Of a DNA stretch of 64,000 nt, positions 36,668 through 45,593 are shown piece after piece. The position numbers and the translations under genes are program-made. The stretch lies in NCBI GenBank assembly GCA_025961275.1, contig JAOQNJ010000001.1:4051353-4115352 (forward strand), read 5' to 3'. Under the pieces are notes generated by a model. It was not told where the DNA came from and did no database searches. It worked only from the letters and a program-made list of their open reading frames with translations. Numbering within the stretch: position 1 is the first letter of the stretch; every line of letters begins with the position of its first letter. The stretch is from Providencia alcalifaciens (GTDB taxonomy: Bacteria; Pseudomonadota; Gammaproteobacteria; Enterobacterales; Enterobacteriaceae).

Positions 36668-37266
36668 TCGATATCCGGTGCGGTTGATGTATCGACACGA
36701 TTAATGTAAACGCGGTATGTCTTCCATGCTTTCAATTTTGCTTCGTAATCGTCATCATCTAGACCCACTTCAATTGCATCTTGCAGATAAGTAATCATAC
36801 TGTTCGCTTCTGCTAAACGCTGTGATTTTTCACTTTCTGCAGTAGCTACAGCCGCGGCTTTTTGGGTGTCAGTATCAGTCACCCACTTTTTACCGTCCCA
36901 CTTATCAAATTCTGTTGGCGGCTCTAGCAATGTCAGCGTACCCGGTAATTCGCCAATAAAATCAATCTCTGTTGGCTGACGATTTTCAGTGTTGTAAGCT
37001 GTCTTACCGCGATTATCCGTGACGATTTCCCATTTCTTTTCGTCTTTGCTGCGAATAACTGCAAAGCCCGCTTTTGTTGGTAGTTCAGGTGCATCAATAT
37101 AAGCACCAGCGGATATACTCACATCAAAATAAATATTTTCCATACTTGCATTGATATATTCACGTGTTGCAGGGTCTGCGATATACGTTTTAATCCAGCC
37201 TGCTTTTTCTGCGAGTCCATTTTCTCCGATTACTGCTTGTTCAATTTCTAAATTATATTTGTTCAT
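36649..37266 (-). CDS. Tail fibre assembly protein (Tfa family)
   Basis: 205 residues. The Caudovirales tail fibre assembly layout is visible: an N-terminal beta region, LEPPTEFDKWDGKKWVTDTD, then the conserved C-terminal helix pair (LQDAIEVGLDDDDYEAKLKA, WKTYRVYINRVDTSTAPDIE, WPAKP). Tfa proteins chaperone trimerisation of the fibre and may stay at its tip. It starts at the base where the fibre gene ends. Confidence 0.9.
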   Translation of the reverse strand: MNKYNLEIEQAVIGENGLAEKAGWIKTYIADPATREYINASMENIYFDVSISAGAYIDAPELPTKAGFAVIRSKDEKKWEIVTDNRGKTAYNTENRQPTEIDFIGELPGTLTLLEPPTEFDKWDGKKWVTDTDTQKAAAVATAESEKSQRLAEANSMITYLQDAIEVGLDDDDYEAKLKAWKTYRVYINRVDTSTAPDIEWPAKP

Positions 37267-39269
37267 TATGCTGCTCTCACGATATATAAAAATGCGATAT
37301 TGCGCGGACGGCTTTCTTTCCCGCCTGATTTTTTTGTTGTGTATGTTGCGTTGCTGACATTAATAGCTAATGTTCTGAGAGCGTATTGTTCTGAACTGCC
37401 TGAGCCATTCGCATTTTTTAATATCATGTTATGGTCATGCTCTTGGTTTTCATCACTTTGCTCTGATAACACAGCTCGTCCATTATCTATATTACGGCCA
37501 GCATCAAGTCCGCGAATAAACTCCCCCCGAAGGTCTGGTAATACTCCTGATGGATATGCGAGCGCTAAAAGTGGATAAGTTGTTTTATTAAATGTCTGAC
37601 CGTTACAAATTAAATAACCCGTAGGTGGTGTTGATTGAGGCCAAGGCAGAGGACAGCCAACTCTGCAATCACTAAGATGGTCAGCCGCGCCCGATGCCTT
37701 TAAGTTTCCGTTGCGGTCTACAGTAGTGTTAGCTGTTGAGTAAATTTCCTTCCATTGTGTCGTCAGATCCATACCGTCAATGTTGGAAAATCTGTAATAC
37801 AATATTTCAGGAGTTCGTGACATGAAAATTTGAGCTCGGCGGCTTGGAGTATAGCTAACTTGAATGCCTCCGCCCGCCCCCGGATACCCCTGACTTGTTG
37901 CTACTAGTGTACTACCGTACTGGATAAAGCGACTTTCATTTCGCTCTCCCACCCCCTTTTCTTCGTAAGAGGCTTTGCCAATGCCAAAATCACCAACTAG
38001 CATCGTTGTACCGGTGGCTCTCGGAAATAAAATACTTTGTACAACATTTCCGTTTGTATCGCGCTGATATAATTCAGCTATCGCAGCTTGACTATTAGGT
38101 TTGGCTTCAAGAAAAACGGTTGAACCTTCATCTTTTTTCAGTCGGATGACAGGGTAGTTAAGTCCTTTTTTGTACACCGTTAACGTCTCTACGTCTCCCG
38201 TTACTTTGTCGACCTTCTCATTCAGCCCATTTTTCAGCGCTTCACTTGTTGCATAATTTCCAGCAGGTTGATAATTACCAACGGGTTGTTTTTTGCCTAA
38301 TTCACTTGTGAGTAACTGTTGACTAACAACAAGCTCGGTACTATTTCCCATTTGATGAGTGATATTCGCTTTATCAATTTTCTTGCTTAAATCTAATTTA
38401 AAACGTGTTTCAAGTGCTGCGAGTTCCTGATCACTCAATGCTCCCATAGACCGCAAATCTTTCACATTGCCTGATGCGTCAACATTCGCAATCGCAAACA
38501 CTTGGTGTGTAAATCCAGCTGCATCAACATAATTATTGAGAGTTGCCGCGGCGGTGATTTTAATCACTGTGTGCCACTGACTGACAATATTGCCTTGATA
38601 GCTGAAATCTGCATATACTTTGGTATTACGAAGATTATTTAAAATCTGATTTTGTAACAGTTCACCGCGCAAGCCGCCCACATAACCCAACCCTTTTTTA
38701 ACTGTGAATTGCTCACCACTGCGCGTGACTTCAAAACTTTCTTCAAAAAACGCTGCAACTCCGTAGCTGTCAACATTGATAAGGCGCTGCATTTCATCAA
38801 TGCCTGTTAATCGGGCAGTAAAATCAATTTGCCACGTTTCCGCGCTTGTCTTAATTTGAGTTTCTTCGGCGGCTCCGTTGAACTCAAGCAAAAACGAACG
38901 GATTAATACATTGCCTTGTTGCCCATTTTGGGTCTTTAGCTTTTTTTGACTTGGGGCATGGGTGATCATCGCAACGGTACCGGATTCTTTATTCAGTAAT
39001 CCAATCCAGTTAAAATCAAAATCGCCCACCTCAGCGCCTAATGTGACGCTATAGGCAACCGCATTTTCACTGGCTAAACCGGATTTATTCACGAGTTGAC
39101 GGTAAACAATCTGGTTCGCAGGCGGGAGTTTTTCGTTGCGGTCAATCGGTTTTGTTGGGTCTAGGTTCGGCACATTTGCGAACACAAACTCATTGAGCAA
39201 AACGGGTTTACCGCTTGCGGCTTCTTGGGCTTTCCATCCCTCAAAAGCTATCGTAATTACTGATGCCAT
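37266..39269 (-). CDS. Tail fibre protein (gpH-like)
   Basis: 667 residues. The N-terminal baseplate-attachment domain (about 1-160, DUF3751 type: VLLNEFVFANVPNLDPTKPI, FNWIGLLNKESGTVAMITHA) is followed by repetitive fibre shaft sequence, a collar-type domain (CPLPWPQSTPPTGYLICNGQ; FIRGLDAGRNIDNGR) and a C-terminal knob ending RNIAFLYIVRAA. It binds the host surface and sets host range. The tip and its Tfa partner are the parts most likely to have been exchanged between phages. Confidence 0.88.
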   Translation of the reverse strand: MASVITIAFEGWKAQEAASGKPVLLNEFVFANVPNLDPTKPIDRNEKLPPANQIVYRQLVNKSGLASENAVAYSVTLGAEVGDFDFNWIGLLNKESGTVAMITHAPSQKKLKTQNGQQGNVLIRSFLLEFNGAAEETQIKTSAETWQIDFTARLTGIDEMQRLINVDSYGVAAFFEESFEVTRSGEQFTVKKGLGYVGGLRGELLQNQILNNLRNTKVYADFSYQGNIVSQWHTVIKITAAATLNNYVDAAGFTHQVFAIANVDASGNVKDLRSMGALSDQELAALETRFKLDLSKKIDKANITHQMGNSTELVVSQQLLTSELGKKQPVGNYQPAGNYATSEALKNGLNEKVDKVTGDVETLTVYKKGLNYPVIRLKKDEGSTVFLEAKPNSQAAIAELYQRDTNGNVVQSILFPRATGTTMLVGDFGIGKASYEEKGVGERNESRFIQYGSTLVATSQGYPGAGGGIQVSYTPSRRAQIFMSRTPEILYYRFSNIDGMDLTTQWKEIYSTANTTVDRNGNLKASGAADHLSDCRVGCPLPWPQSTPPTGYLICNGQTFNKTTYPLLALAYPSGVLPDLRGEFIRGLDAGRNIDNGRAVLSEQSDENQEHDHNMILKNANGSGSSEQYALRTLAINVSNATYTTKKSGGKESRPRNIAFLYIVRAA

Positions 39270-39282
39270 ATAATGCAGTCCT

Positions 39283-39900
39283 TTACATTAATGATGCGCC
39301 AAACACTTGACTTGACGCTGAAATTTGTCCAATTCGAATAAACATCGGTTGATTGGGTAAGGTGGCGTAATAGCAAACATAATCCGCTTCCACAAAACCG
39401 ACGCGCATACCGAGCTGATGCACCGCCATAACTTCAAAACGATAGCGTCTGCAGGTGCGTCCATATTGACGGATAATGTTAAGCAACAAGTCAGGGTTAT
39501 TAGCAATTTGACCGTCGCTAACCCGTAAAATAATGACGTCCCAATCAATATCCGGTTGCCGCTCGTTAATTTCGACATAACCGACGCCAAGGCGTTTAAA
39601 TATATCGATAAACCCTGAGACGCTGCCGGAGTCTTTGGCATTGATAAACGCATATTTCACACGCTTACGGTATAAATCCAACGGCTCATTATTAAAGCGT
39701 TGGATATCTCGCTGATATGCCAACAAGTTTAATAATGGCTCAGTGCAGGTATCAGGGTCTAATTGCGCCAAAGGCCACGTTAGCCAACCGTAAATCATTT
39801 CCCAAAATCGTTTGGTTGCCCGTAACAATGTTGCAGGCTCGTCTAAGTTCATCCAAGACGGCAAAGCCAAACGCTTTAATCGTTGTTTAAACTCGGGCAT
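39283..39900 (-). CDS. Baseplate protein gpI-like
   Basis: 205 residues from ATG 39900, which has GAGGTG 5-6 bases upstream; a TTG 4 codons earlier also opens the frame. P2 gpI-type tail protein: LRATKRFWEMIYGWLTWPLA, LNLLAYQRDIQRFNNEPLDL and RKRVKYAFINAKDSGSVSGF. It connects the baseplate J ring with the fibres. The start lies inside the last codons of the J gene. Confidence 0.85.
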   Translation of the reverse strand: MPEFKQRLKRLALPSWMNLDEPATLLRATKRFWEMIYGWLTWPLAQLDPDTCTEPLLNLLAYQRDIQRFNNEPLDLYRKRVKYAFINAKDSGSVSGFIDIFKRLGVGYVEINERQPDIDWDVIILRVSDGQIANNPDLLLNIIRQYGRTCRRYRFEVMAVHQLGMRVGFVEADYVCYYATLPNQPMFIRIGQISASSQVFGASLM

Positions 39901-41077
39901 TTTGCACCTCAACGGTGAGTGACTTTAGGCGTGGCACGCTTAAATCACTGACAATGTCGGGAATGCTAAACACAATCGAATCCAAGACAGAAAACTGTTT
40001 ATGTAATTCGCGCCCAAGATTTGAGAATGAAAAACGTGAATATGGCCATGTTTTTTTAACATCATAATTGGCGTTCTCACGAAAGGCACAGCGCACTAAA
40101 TCACCTGTATCTTGCTTTAATTTTTGCAATTCTTCGGCGGTGAAGTTTTCCACACTCGGCACAAATAAGGTCATTTTTAAAGTATGTTGCGTTTCTGGCA
40201 TCGGAAAACACCGCATATCATCGCCATGTCCGTGATGCCCTTGGGCATTGATATAATCATTCACTTTGTCAATAAATGGCTGACTTGTGACGCCACTATC
40301 AAGCAATAAATACGCATTTGCGGTTCCGGCTCCGCGCGGTGCATCATGCAAAAAGAAAATACGGTCAATGCTCAATCCAACGACATTGGCAATCATTCCT
40401 CTGTAAACTGCATCAGTATGATATTGACCGACTAAATTATATTGATTGCGGCAACGGTCACGTAAATCATTGTCGCTTTCAGCATCCGCACCCGGTACTA
40501 ATAACCAGTTTCCCTCATTCTGAACACGGTCAATCCCTGCGATAGCAACGGGCAAAATACGGAAATAGCCTGGCGCAAGGTTGTAAGCCCCTCCGGCATT
40601 TTCAGCGATAACCGGCACTAATGCGCTATCGGTATTTATCGCTTTGGTTTCCGCTGTTTTGACAGTGTAAACAATGCCGTTAATACGTTCAGTTTGTACA
40701 ATGGTTCCCACTGGAATTGTGACAGTTCCGGCACCTGCTGCACGATAAAAGCGAATCGCCCCTTTTGCTGCTGTGGCAGGCTTGCGCGTTAAATTGACGC
40801 CCCAAGCGAACATATCTAGCCAGTTACCGGATGCGGTGGCTAAATACATATTTTTCAAGGTGACATTGATTAAGGCATCGGTGAGCCAACGAACGGGTTT
40901 TGTCACAATGGTATTAATCAAACGCCAGAACGGCGACATATCCGAAGTGTTGGTAATTAACCCCTCGTCATGGACAATTTCCGCAAATTTATCGCTAATT
41001 TCATCCTCTGATATGGGCATGCCGCTATCGCGTAAAAATTGTTCATAATCGATTTGGGGGATATTTTTACTGTTCAT
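39887..41077 (-). CDS. Baseplate wedge protein gpJ-like
   Basis: 396 residues of the Baseplate_J family. Seen: an N-terminal helical part (EDEISDKFAEIVHDEGLITN), the core AGAGTVTIPVGTIVQTERIN with NAGGAYNLAPGYFRILP, the conserved ADAESDNDLRDRCRNQYNLV and a VVGLSIDRIFFL strand. It forms the wedge ring around the hub in contractile tails. It overlaps the DUF2590 gene upstream by about 10 bases. Confidence 0.9.
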   Translation of the reverse strand: MNSKNIPQIDYEQFLRDSGMPISEDEISDKFAEIVHDEGLITNTSDMSPFWRLINTIVTKPVRWLTDALINVTLKNMYLATASGNWLDMFAWGVNLTRKPATAAKGAIRFYRAAGAGTVTIPVGTIVQTERINGIVYTVKTAETKAINTDSALVPVIAENAGGAYNLAPGYFRILPVAIAGIDRVQNEGNWLLVPGADAESDNDLRDRCRNQYNLVGQYHTDAVYRGMIANVVGLSIDRIFFLHDAPRGAGTANAYLLLDSGVTSQPFIDKVNDYINAQGHHGHGDDMRCFPMPETQHTLKMTLFVPSVENFTAEELQKLKQDTGDLVRCAFRENANYDVKKTWPYSRFSFSNLGRELHKQFSVLDSIVFSIPDIVSDLSVPRLKSLTVEVQNARV

Positions 41078-41402
41078 AATTCACCCCCAAATTGATACGC
41101 CCAAAGTCGTAAGTATCTGCTGTCACCCAAAGTCGTTTTGTATTTTCTTCATCGATCACAATTGTGCCCGGCACTAACCGTTCATCACTTTCAACTAAGA
41201 TTTCCATTTGAGTACGAATGTCAGCACGAAGAGTGGGACTGCGCTCAGCGACTAATTGAGTCGCAAGTCCACTTTCAATAATGCGATGTGCCACATCTTG
41301 GGTGATTGATTGGCGGTTATTGCAAAGCTCCGGCTCATTGCCGGAGTTAAGCGTAAAGTTTCGGTTAGTAATTAATAAATCAAAATAGAGTAAATTATCC
41401 AT
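41067..41402 (-). CDS. Baseplate protein gpW/gp25-like (DUF2590)
   Basis: 111 residues from ATG 41402; a TTG two codons upstream is less likely. Short baseplate protein with ITQDVAHRIIESGLATQLVA, SPTLRADIRTQMEILVESDE and a beta C terminus. DUF2590 proteins occupy the gp25/gpW place in HP1-like phages, where the protein starts sheath assembly. It overlaps the tape measure gene by 8 bases. Family name from memory. Confidence 0.72.
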   Translation of the reverse strand: MDNLLYFDLLITNRNFTLNSGNEPELCNNRQSITQDVAHRIIESGLATQLVAERSPTLRADIRTQMEILVESDERLVPGTIVIDEENTKRLWVTADTYDFGRINLGVNYEQ

Positions 41403-43494
41403 TTTCAAGCGCAGTCCATTCCGCTAAATTTTGTGGTGACATTCCATTTGTCACTTGAATGGTTACGTTATCAAATCGCTTGCTGTTATCAACGCTTTGA
41501 GTTCGGTTATTGCTGATTTGCCGACTAATGCCGCCTTTCTCTACACCACTAAGTTGCCCACCGACCAATAAACCTGCAGCACTTGCAGCTGCTGGGGATC
41601 CGTCAATGGTTCCGGTAGCCTTGGTTTCAATATTGACGCCGGGTAAATAATTTAACTTTTCAACGATGCTGTTCCAGACGCCTGTAAACATATCTGTGAT
41701 AGATTGCCAAACATTCGAAAAAATGTTTTTAATCGTATTTCCCATCGCTTCAAATGTTTTATCGATTGAGAAATCGCCGAAGAAATTAACAACATTATCC
41801 CAGCCCTCCGTGATAGCTTGCCACGTTTGTGTAAATGCAATTTTAGTTCCTTCAATCATGAACATAATGGCTTTGAATGCCCATGTGTCAGAAAAATAGG
41901 CTGTAAATTCTTGCCACTTTTGTGACATCCATTCCCATGCCTGCATTGCAACAAGACCCACGGCACGTACAGCAATAGAAACAACTTTAAATGCAGTGGT
42001 GTCCATAATCGCGGCTTTGATATCATCCCAATGCTGAATGAGCTTATAGATGCCGTAAGCCAGTAAAGCGATAGCACCAATAATGAATAAGATAGGCCAG
42101 CTCATAAATGAGAAACTGACACCTGCAGCCATAGCCGCAATACGCACCGCAAGTAACGTTCCGCGAATAAATTTTAACGCCACATTCCACGCAAGAATGG
42201 CAGTTCGATAAAGCCAGATTGCTGCAGTGCTGATTTTTAAGATGCCCGTGAAAACGCTCATGATGATTTTTAAGCCCATCAATATAAATTTAGATATTCC
42301 CATCACGATATTAGCTGCAGCACCCGCCGCGGCGAATCCAAGAATGCCCATCGTGATATAGCCGACCCAACGGGCGATATTCGGGAATAACGTCAACCAT
42401 CTAACCAGCGTTTGACCACCTTCAGCCATTTTGTCGATTAAGGGAGTGATCACAGGTAATAAAGTCATACCGACAGCAATGCGGATAGATTGCCAGATAG
42501 ACATTAACCGTTCCCACGGATTTGCCAATTTTGCAGCTTGCTCGGTGGTGCGCTTCATCCCATCACTCGCACCTAAGAAACCGATATTTTTACGCAAAAT
42601 ATCGACATTGCCGTAAAGCTGTTTAACTACGACAGCTGAATCACCGAAAGCGGCTTCAATTTCTTTTTGGGCTTTTAAGTTGCCCTCAATACTGGATCCG
42701 TATTTCGTTTGGAGTTTATCCAACATTTCAGGCATAGACAGCATTTGACCGAATGCATTAACGAATGATAGGCCTAGCTTTTTACCACTATCGGTTGCAG
42801 TTTTGAGGAATGCTTCATAAGCCCCTGACGATTCACCGCCAAGCGTTCTTTGTAACTCCCCCAATACCGCTAATTGCTCGTCAATGCCCACGCCAAATTG
42901 GGTACCTGCATTTTTTGCGCCTTCCATCAAAGAGGTGACTTCTGACATCGATACACCAAAGGCTTTGGACATATAAACCGCTTTGCCCGCTAATTCTTCA
43001 GCAAACTGCACTTGTCCGACTTGATTAGCATGGCGCTCAAACTGATTGAACATTTGCCCCATGTACTGCGTAGCTTCCTCTGGAGTACTTTTTAGGGCTG
43101 CAGCGGTTGTATTTGTTATGCGTGTTAATTGGGGTAAATCTTGCTGAGTTACATTATTAATTGCTCGACTGATCGCCGTTGTGGACTTCACAAAATCAAT
43201 AGAGGATTTGCCGTATTGTGCAGCAAATTTAAGGGCATCTTTGGAAATTGTATCCATGACACCATCGTCAATACCTTGCAATGATGCGGTCATCATGGCG
43301 TCATTCATTTCGATGGCTGGATCAAGAATATTTTTGATAGACCAAAAAGCCCCCGCAAGACCAGCCCCGCCAATCGCGATTTTTCCAAATGCGACTTGGC
43401 TATCTCGAGCAAAGCCCGAAACAGCCGATTGAACTTGTTTGATGGGTTTTGTGATGTTGTCGATAAGACTGAGTGTGAAATCTAGTTCGCTCAT
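41395..43494 (-). CDS. Tail tape measure protein
   Basis: 699 residues of the TP901 tape-measure type: an N-terminal helical part (LDFTLSLIDNITKPIKQVQS), the TP901 core (AIEMNDAMMTASLQGIDDGV, AAALKSTPEEATQYMGQMFN, VSMSEVTSLMEGAKNAGTQF), then several hydrophobic helices (about 355-500) and an amphipathic C terminus. It fixes tail length and is ejected ahead of the DNA. Its ATG overlaps the TGA of the frameshifted chaperone (ATGA). Confidence 0.92.
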   Translation of the reverse strand: MSELDFTLSLIDNITKPIKQVQSAVSGFARDSQVAFGKIAIGGAGLAGAFWSIKNILDPAIEMNDAMMTASLQGIDDGVMDTISKDALKFAAQYGKSSIDFVKSTTAISRAINNVTQQDLPQLTRITNTTAAALKSTPEEATQYMGQMFNQFERHANQVGQVQFAEELAGKAVYMSKAFGVSMSEVTSLMEGAKNAGTQFGVGIDEQLAVLGELQRTLGGESSGAYEAFLKTATDSGKKLGLSFVNAFGQMLSMPEMLDKLQTKYGSSIEGNLKAQKEIEAAFGDSAVVVKQLYGNVDILRKNIGFLGASDGMKRTTEQAAKLANPWERLMSIWQSIRIAVGMTLLPVITPLIDKMAEGGQTLVRWLTLFPNIARWVGYITMGILGFAAAGAAANIVMGISKFILMGLKIIMSVFTGILKISTAAIWLYRTAILAWNVALKFIRGTLLAVRIAAMAAGVSFSFMSWPILFIIGAIALLAYGIYKLIQHWDDIKAAIMDTTAFKVVSIAVRAVGLVAMQAWEWMSQKWQEFTAYFSDTWAFKAIMFMIEGTKIAFTQTWQAITEGWDNVVNFFGDFSIDKTFEAMGNTIKNIFSNVWQSITDMFTGVWNSIVEKLNYLPGVNIETKATGTIDGSPAAASAAGLLVGGQLSGVEKGGISRQISNNRTQSVDNSKRFDNVTIQVTNGMSPQNLAEWTALENG

Positions 43495-43945
43495 GAGTCA
43501 CCCTTGAACGCTAGTGCAATTCCATTTGCGATAGATATCCGCATATTTTCTGAGTAGCGGTTATCTAACCAGATTGCAGCGGCAATATTTTCTTCCGTGT
43601 CAGGCTCATGGGGTAAATACCGCTGTCGCAAGATTAAAAATTGCTGCAGCGGATTATTTTCAATAGCGGTGACACGGTTGGTTAGTTTTTTACGCTAATT
43701 TCCAATTTTGGCGCGTATTCTTTATTCACCAATTCAACAATTTGCATTGCTGCACTTGGAATCACTAATAGCTCGTCTAAAAATGCTTTGCTATCAGCAC
43801 AAACAATACGCTTCAAATAAGACGTAATAGGGGCAACTTTATTATCCATCGACATATCATTAATCATGCCGTTGTAAGCCGTTAAGTTTGGCTCAAAACT
43901 AATGTCTTTTTCGCCGATTGTTAAAGTAATAATTTGTTTAGTCAT
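43491..43945 (-). CDS. Tail assembly chaperone, -1 frameshift product (E+E'-like)
   Basis: The short frame 43682-43945 (87 residues) ends KLEISVKN with the codons GTA AAA AAC TAA. This contains a canonical A AAA AAC slippery heptamer (plus 43685-43691) in the right phase. Slipping by -1 continues as KKLTNRVTAIENNPLQQFLI and then AAIWLDNRYSENMRISIANG for 64 further codons to TGA 43493-43491, overlapping the tape measure start. The fusion is 151 residues. P2 E/E+E' and lambda G/GT work this way, and the gene sits in the same place. Confidence 0.85.
43682..43945 (-). CDS. Tail assembly chaperone, short form (E-like)
   Basis: 87 residues made without frameshifting: KQIITLTIGEKDISFEPNLT, YNGMINDMSMDNKVAPITSY, LKRIVCADSKAFLDELLVIP. 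The small acidic helical protein lies directly before the tape measure gene, where all long-tailed phages keep their G-like chaperone. Start overlaps the Rz1 stop by 8 bases. Confidence 0.82.
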   Translation of the reverse strand: MTKQIITLTIGEKDISFEPNLTAYNGMINDMSMDNKVAPITSYLKRIVCADSKAFLDELLVIPSAAMQIVELVNKEYAPKLEISVKN

Positions 43946-44231
43946 GAGATAGTTCCTTTCTCTGTCTGATTTCGTCCGTTAATTGGTTGTGCCGTGCGGC
44001 ACATTGACCATATAAAATTGCTAAATCTGTTAATGCTATCGATAAATCACGGCCTGTCTTTCCCGTCAGTTTTGGGATTTGCGTCGAGCATTTTTTTAAC
44101 AGGTTTTCCTGATAATTCACTGTTAATCTTTTCGACTGTTTCGTTGTACATGCTGACAAACTCATTACTAACACAAACGTTAGTAAACACAGGCTTAATA
44201 ATTTCAGTGCGTATTTCTCTGGGGGCTGCAT
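43938..44231 (-). CDS. Rz1-like outer-membrane spanin (LysC)
   Basis: 97 residues from ATG 44231, overlapping the Rz gene in another frame. A signal peptide with lipobox (LLTFVLVMSLSAC) gives a lipoprotein whose mature part spans the periplasm (TTKQSKRLTVNYQENLLKKC). With Rz it fuses inner and outer membrane at the last step of lysis. The frame is open for 20 more codons upstream, but those are not signal-peptide-like. Confidence 0.82.
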   Translation of the reverse strand: MQPPEKYALKLLSLCLLTFVLVMSLSACTTKQSKRLTVNYQENLLKKCSTQIPKLTGKTGRDLSIALTDLAILYGQCAARHNQLTDEIRQRKELSHD

Positions 44232-44424
44232 TGGCGATCCCCTCCAATTTTTCCTCAAGCACTTGGCCTGATTGGCTCGATATTTCTTCAAGGTTAATAC
44301 GGGTTTTATCTGCCACTTTTTGAGCCGTTAGCTCTAAGCTGTCGTGATAAAGCCCGTTGACTCGCCAACCTGCGCCAAATGCACAGAGCAATAACACAAG
44401 TATTAGCGCAAGTTGCTTTGTCAT
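44047..44424 (-). CDS. Rz-like inner-membrane spanin (LysB)
   Basis: 125 residues: an N-terminal membrane anchor (LALILVLLLCAFGAGWRVNG) and a helical periplasmic domain (DSLELTAQKVADKTRINLEE ... SEFVSMYNETVEKINSELSG-like region). Rz1 is nested in its 3' half, the usual spanin layout. Start overlaps the endolysin stop (ATGA). Confidence 0.82.
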   Translation of the reverse strand: MTKQLALILVLLLCAFGAGWRVNGLYHDSLELTAQKVADKTRINLEEISSQSGQVLEEKLEGIANAAPREIRTEIIKPVFTNVCVSNEFVSMYNETVEKINSELSGKPVKKMLDANPKTDGKDRP

Positions 44425-44831
44425 ATTAGTGCGTACCCTTTTTCGAATTCAGCAACGCCCCAAGGTTGTTGGCCTGCATTTTCAACACGAGTAATCGCAT
44501 CGGCTAACGCAAATAACACCTCTTTTTGCATCACTGACAAGCAATCATCAGGGCTAACATTCAACTCTTTAGCAACTCGCTGAATATAGCCCTTAGTGTT
44601 ATTTTCCACTGGCGGCGCATAGCGGTTGATAATTTGGCGAATAGAGCACAAACCGTATTTACGTTCATAAGTACGGATTAAAATAAATAACGCCCGATAG
44701 CCCCATTCTGGCGCAATGAATCGACAAAATGATTTATCTGTTTGCTCAGGGTGTAAACCTCGCCATTTATCACCGTGGCGGATATTACCGGGGTTATTGT
44801 TACGAATGCCTCTTGGTGGTAATTTGCTCAT
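44421..44831 (-). CDS. Endolysin (muramidase/transglycosylase-like)
   Basis: 136 residues starting LPPRGIRNNNPGNIRHGDKW, a motif typical of phage peptidoglycan-degrading structural proteins and endolysins; FIAPEWGYRALFILIRTYER and INRYAPPVENNTKGYIQRVA continue the family pattern. Without signal sequence it would depend on the holin. Overlaps holin and Rz by 4 bases each, so holin-endolysin-Rz-Rz1 is a tight cassette inside the tail operon. Confidence 0.82.
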   Translation of the reverse strand: MSKLPPRGIRNNNPGNIRHGDKWRGLHPEQTDKSFCRFIAPEWGYRALFILIRTYERKYGLCSIRQIINRYAPPVENNTKGYIQRVAKELNVSPDDCLSVMQKEVLFALADAITRVENAGQQPWGVAEFEKGYALI

Positions 44832-45121
44832 TGCTTAAATTTCCCTTTTAACAGTGCGCTTCCACGTTTTTTAAGCCACATTTCAACAGCTTGATATCCT
44901 GCAATACCTAGCGCTGATGCAAATCCCGTGAGTGCAATCGGTGAAAGATCGGGGATCCAAATTAAAATTGCTCCAGCTGCGACCGAAGTAGCCGACCCTA
45001 AAATCACACGACCAATAAATAACTTAATCGTGACAGGCTCAGCCCCTGTTAACATCTTCCCAATACCAATTAACGCGCCCATCACAGCAATCGTTAAGAG
45101 TGTTTTTTCGTGTTCTTCCAT
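44828..45121 (-). CDS. Holin
   Basis: 97 residues from ATG 45121 (AAGGA about 12 bases upstream; TTG 45127 also possible). Three hydrophobic helices: LLTIAVMGALIGIGKMLTG, TIKLFIGRVILGSATSVAAG, and ALTGFASALGIAGYQAVEMW, then a basic tail (LKKRGSALLKGKFKQ). Size, topology and place before the endolysin mark it as the lysis holin. Confidence 0.82.
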   Translation of the reverse strand: MEEHEKTLLTIAVMGALIGIGKMLTGAEPVTIKLFIGRVILGSATSVAAGAILIWIPDLSPIALTGFASALGIAGYQAVEMWLKKRGSALLKGKFKQ

Positions 45122-45137
45122 GAACAAATTGTCCTTA

Positions 45138-45593
45138 TTATCCGATAAGGGTTTGAGTTAATTCAGATTCCAAATAAGGAATGCCTTTAACGCGCACAAA
45201 ATCAGGACTGGTGACCAGATATTTAATTTTGTGAGTTGTTACTGCGCCGCCTTTAGGGTCAACGTCTAAAATGTCACTGAGAATCAATTTATTACCGAAT
45301 GATTCGACTTTCATTTCTTCATTGCCTGCCTTCGCGTACCACAGGAAATCCATTGGCTTAATGCCGCGCCATGAGCCAGCCACCCGAGCTTTTGCGACGA
45401 TAATTTCAAAATATTTAGTACTAATTTCGATTTCACCCTCTGCGCTTACATCGCCCGCAACAAAACCATCAGGCATACCGCGCGTTTGCGCCGCTGCAGT
45501 GTTATCTGTAATAGACAAACTCACCTTTTCGACGTGAATTAAGTCACCGTCGATATTGAAGTCAAAACTTTGACCCGATAAACGTTGGCTCAT
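45138..45593 (-). CDS. Tail tube protein (DUF2597)
   Basis: 151 residues, beta-rich: SFDFNIDGDLIHVEKVSLSI, FVAGDVSAEGEIEISTKYFE, IKPMDFLWYAKAGNEEMKVE. DUF2597 is the tube family paired with DUF2586 sheaths in HP1-like myophages. Coupled to the sheath gene by a 4-base overlap. Confidence 0.82.
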   Translation of the reverse strand: MSQRLSGQSFDFNIDGDLIHVEKVSLSITDNTAAAQTRGMPDGFVAGDVSAEGEIEISTKYFEIIVAKARVAGSWRGIKPMDFLWYAKAGNEEMKVESFGNKLILSDILDVDPKGGAVTTHKIKYLVTSPDFVRVKGIPYLESELTQTLIG

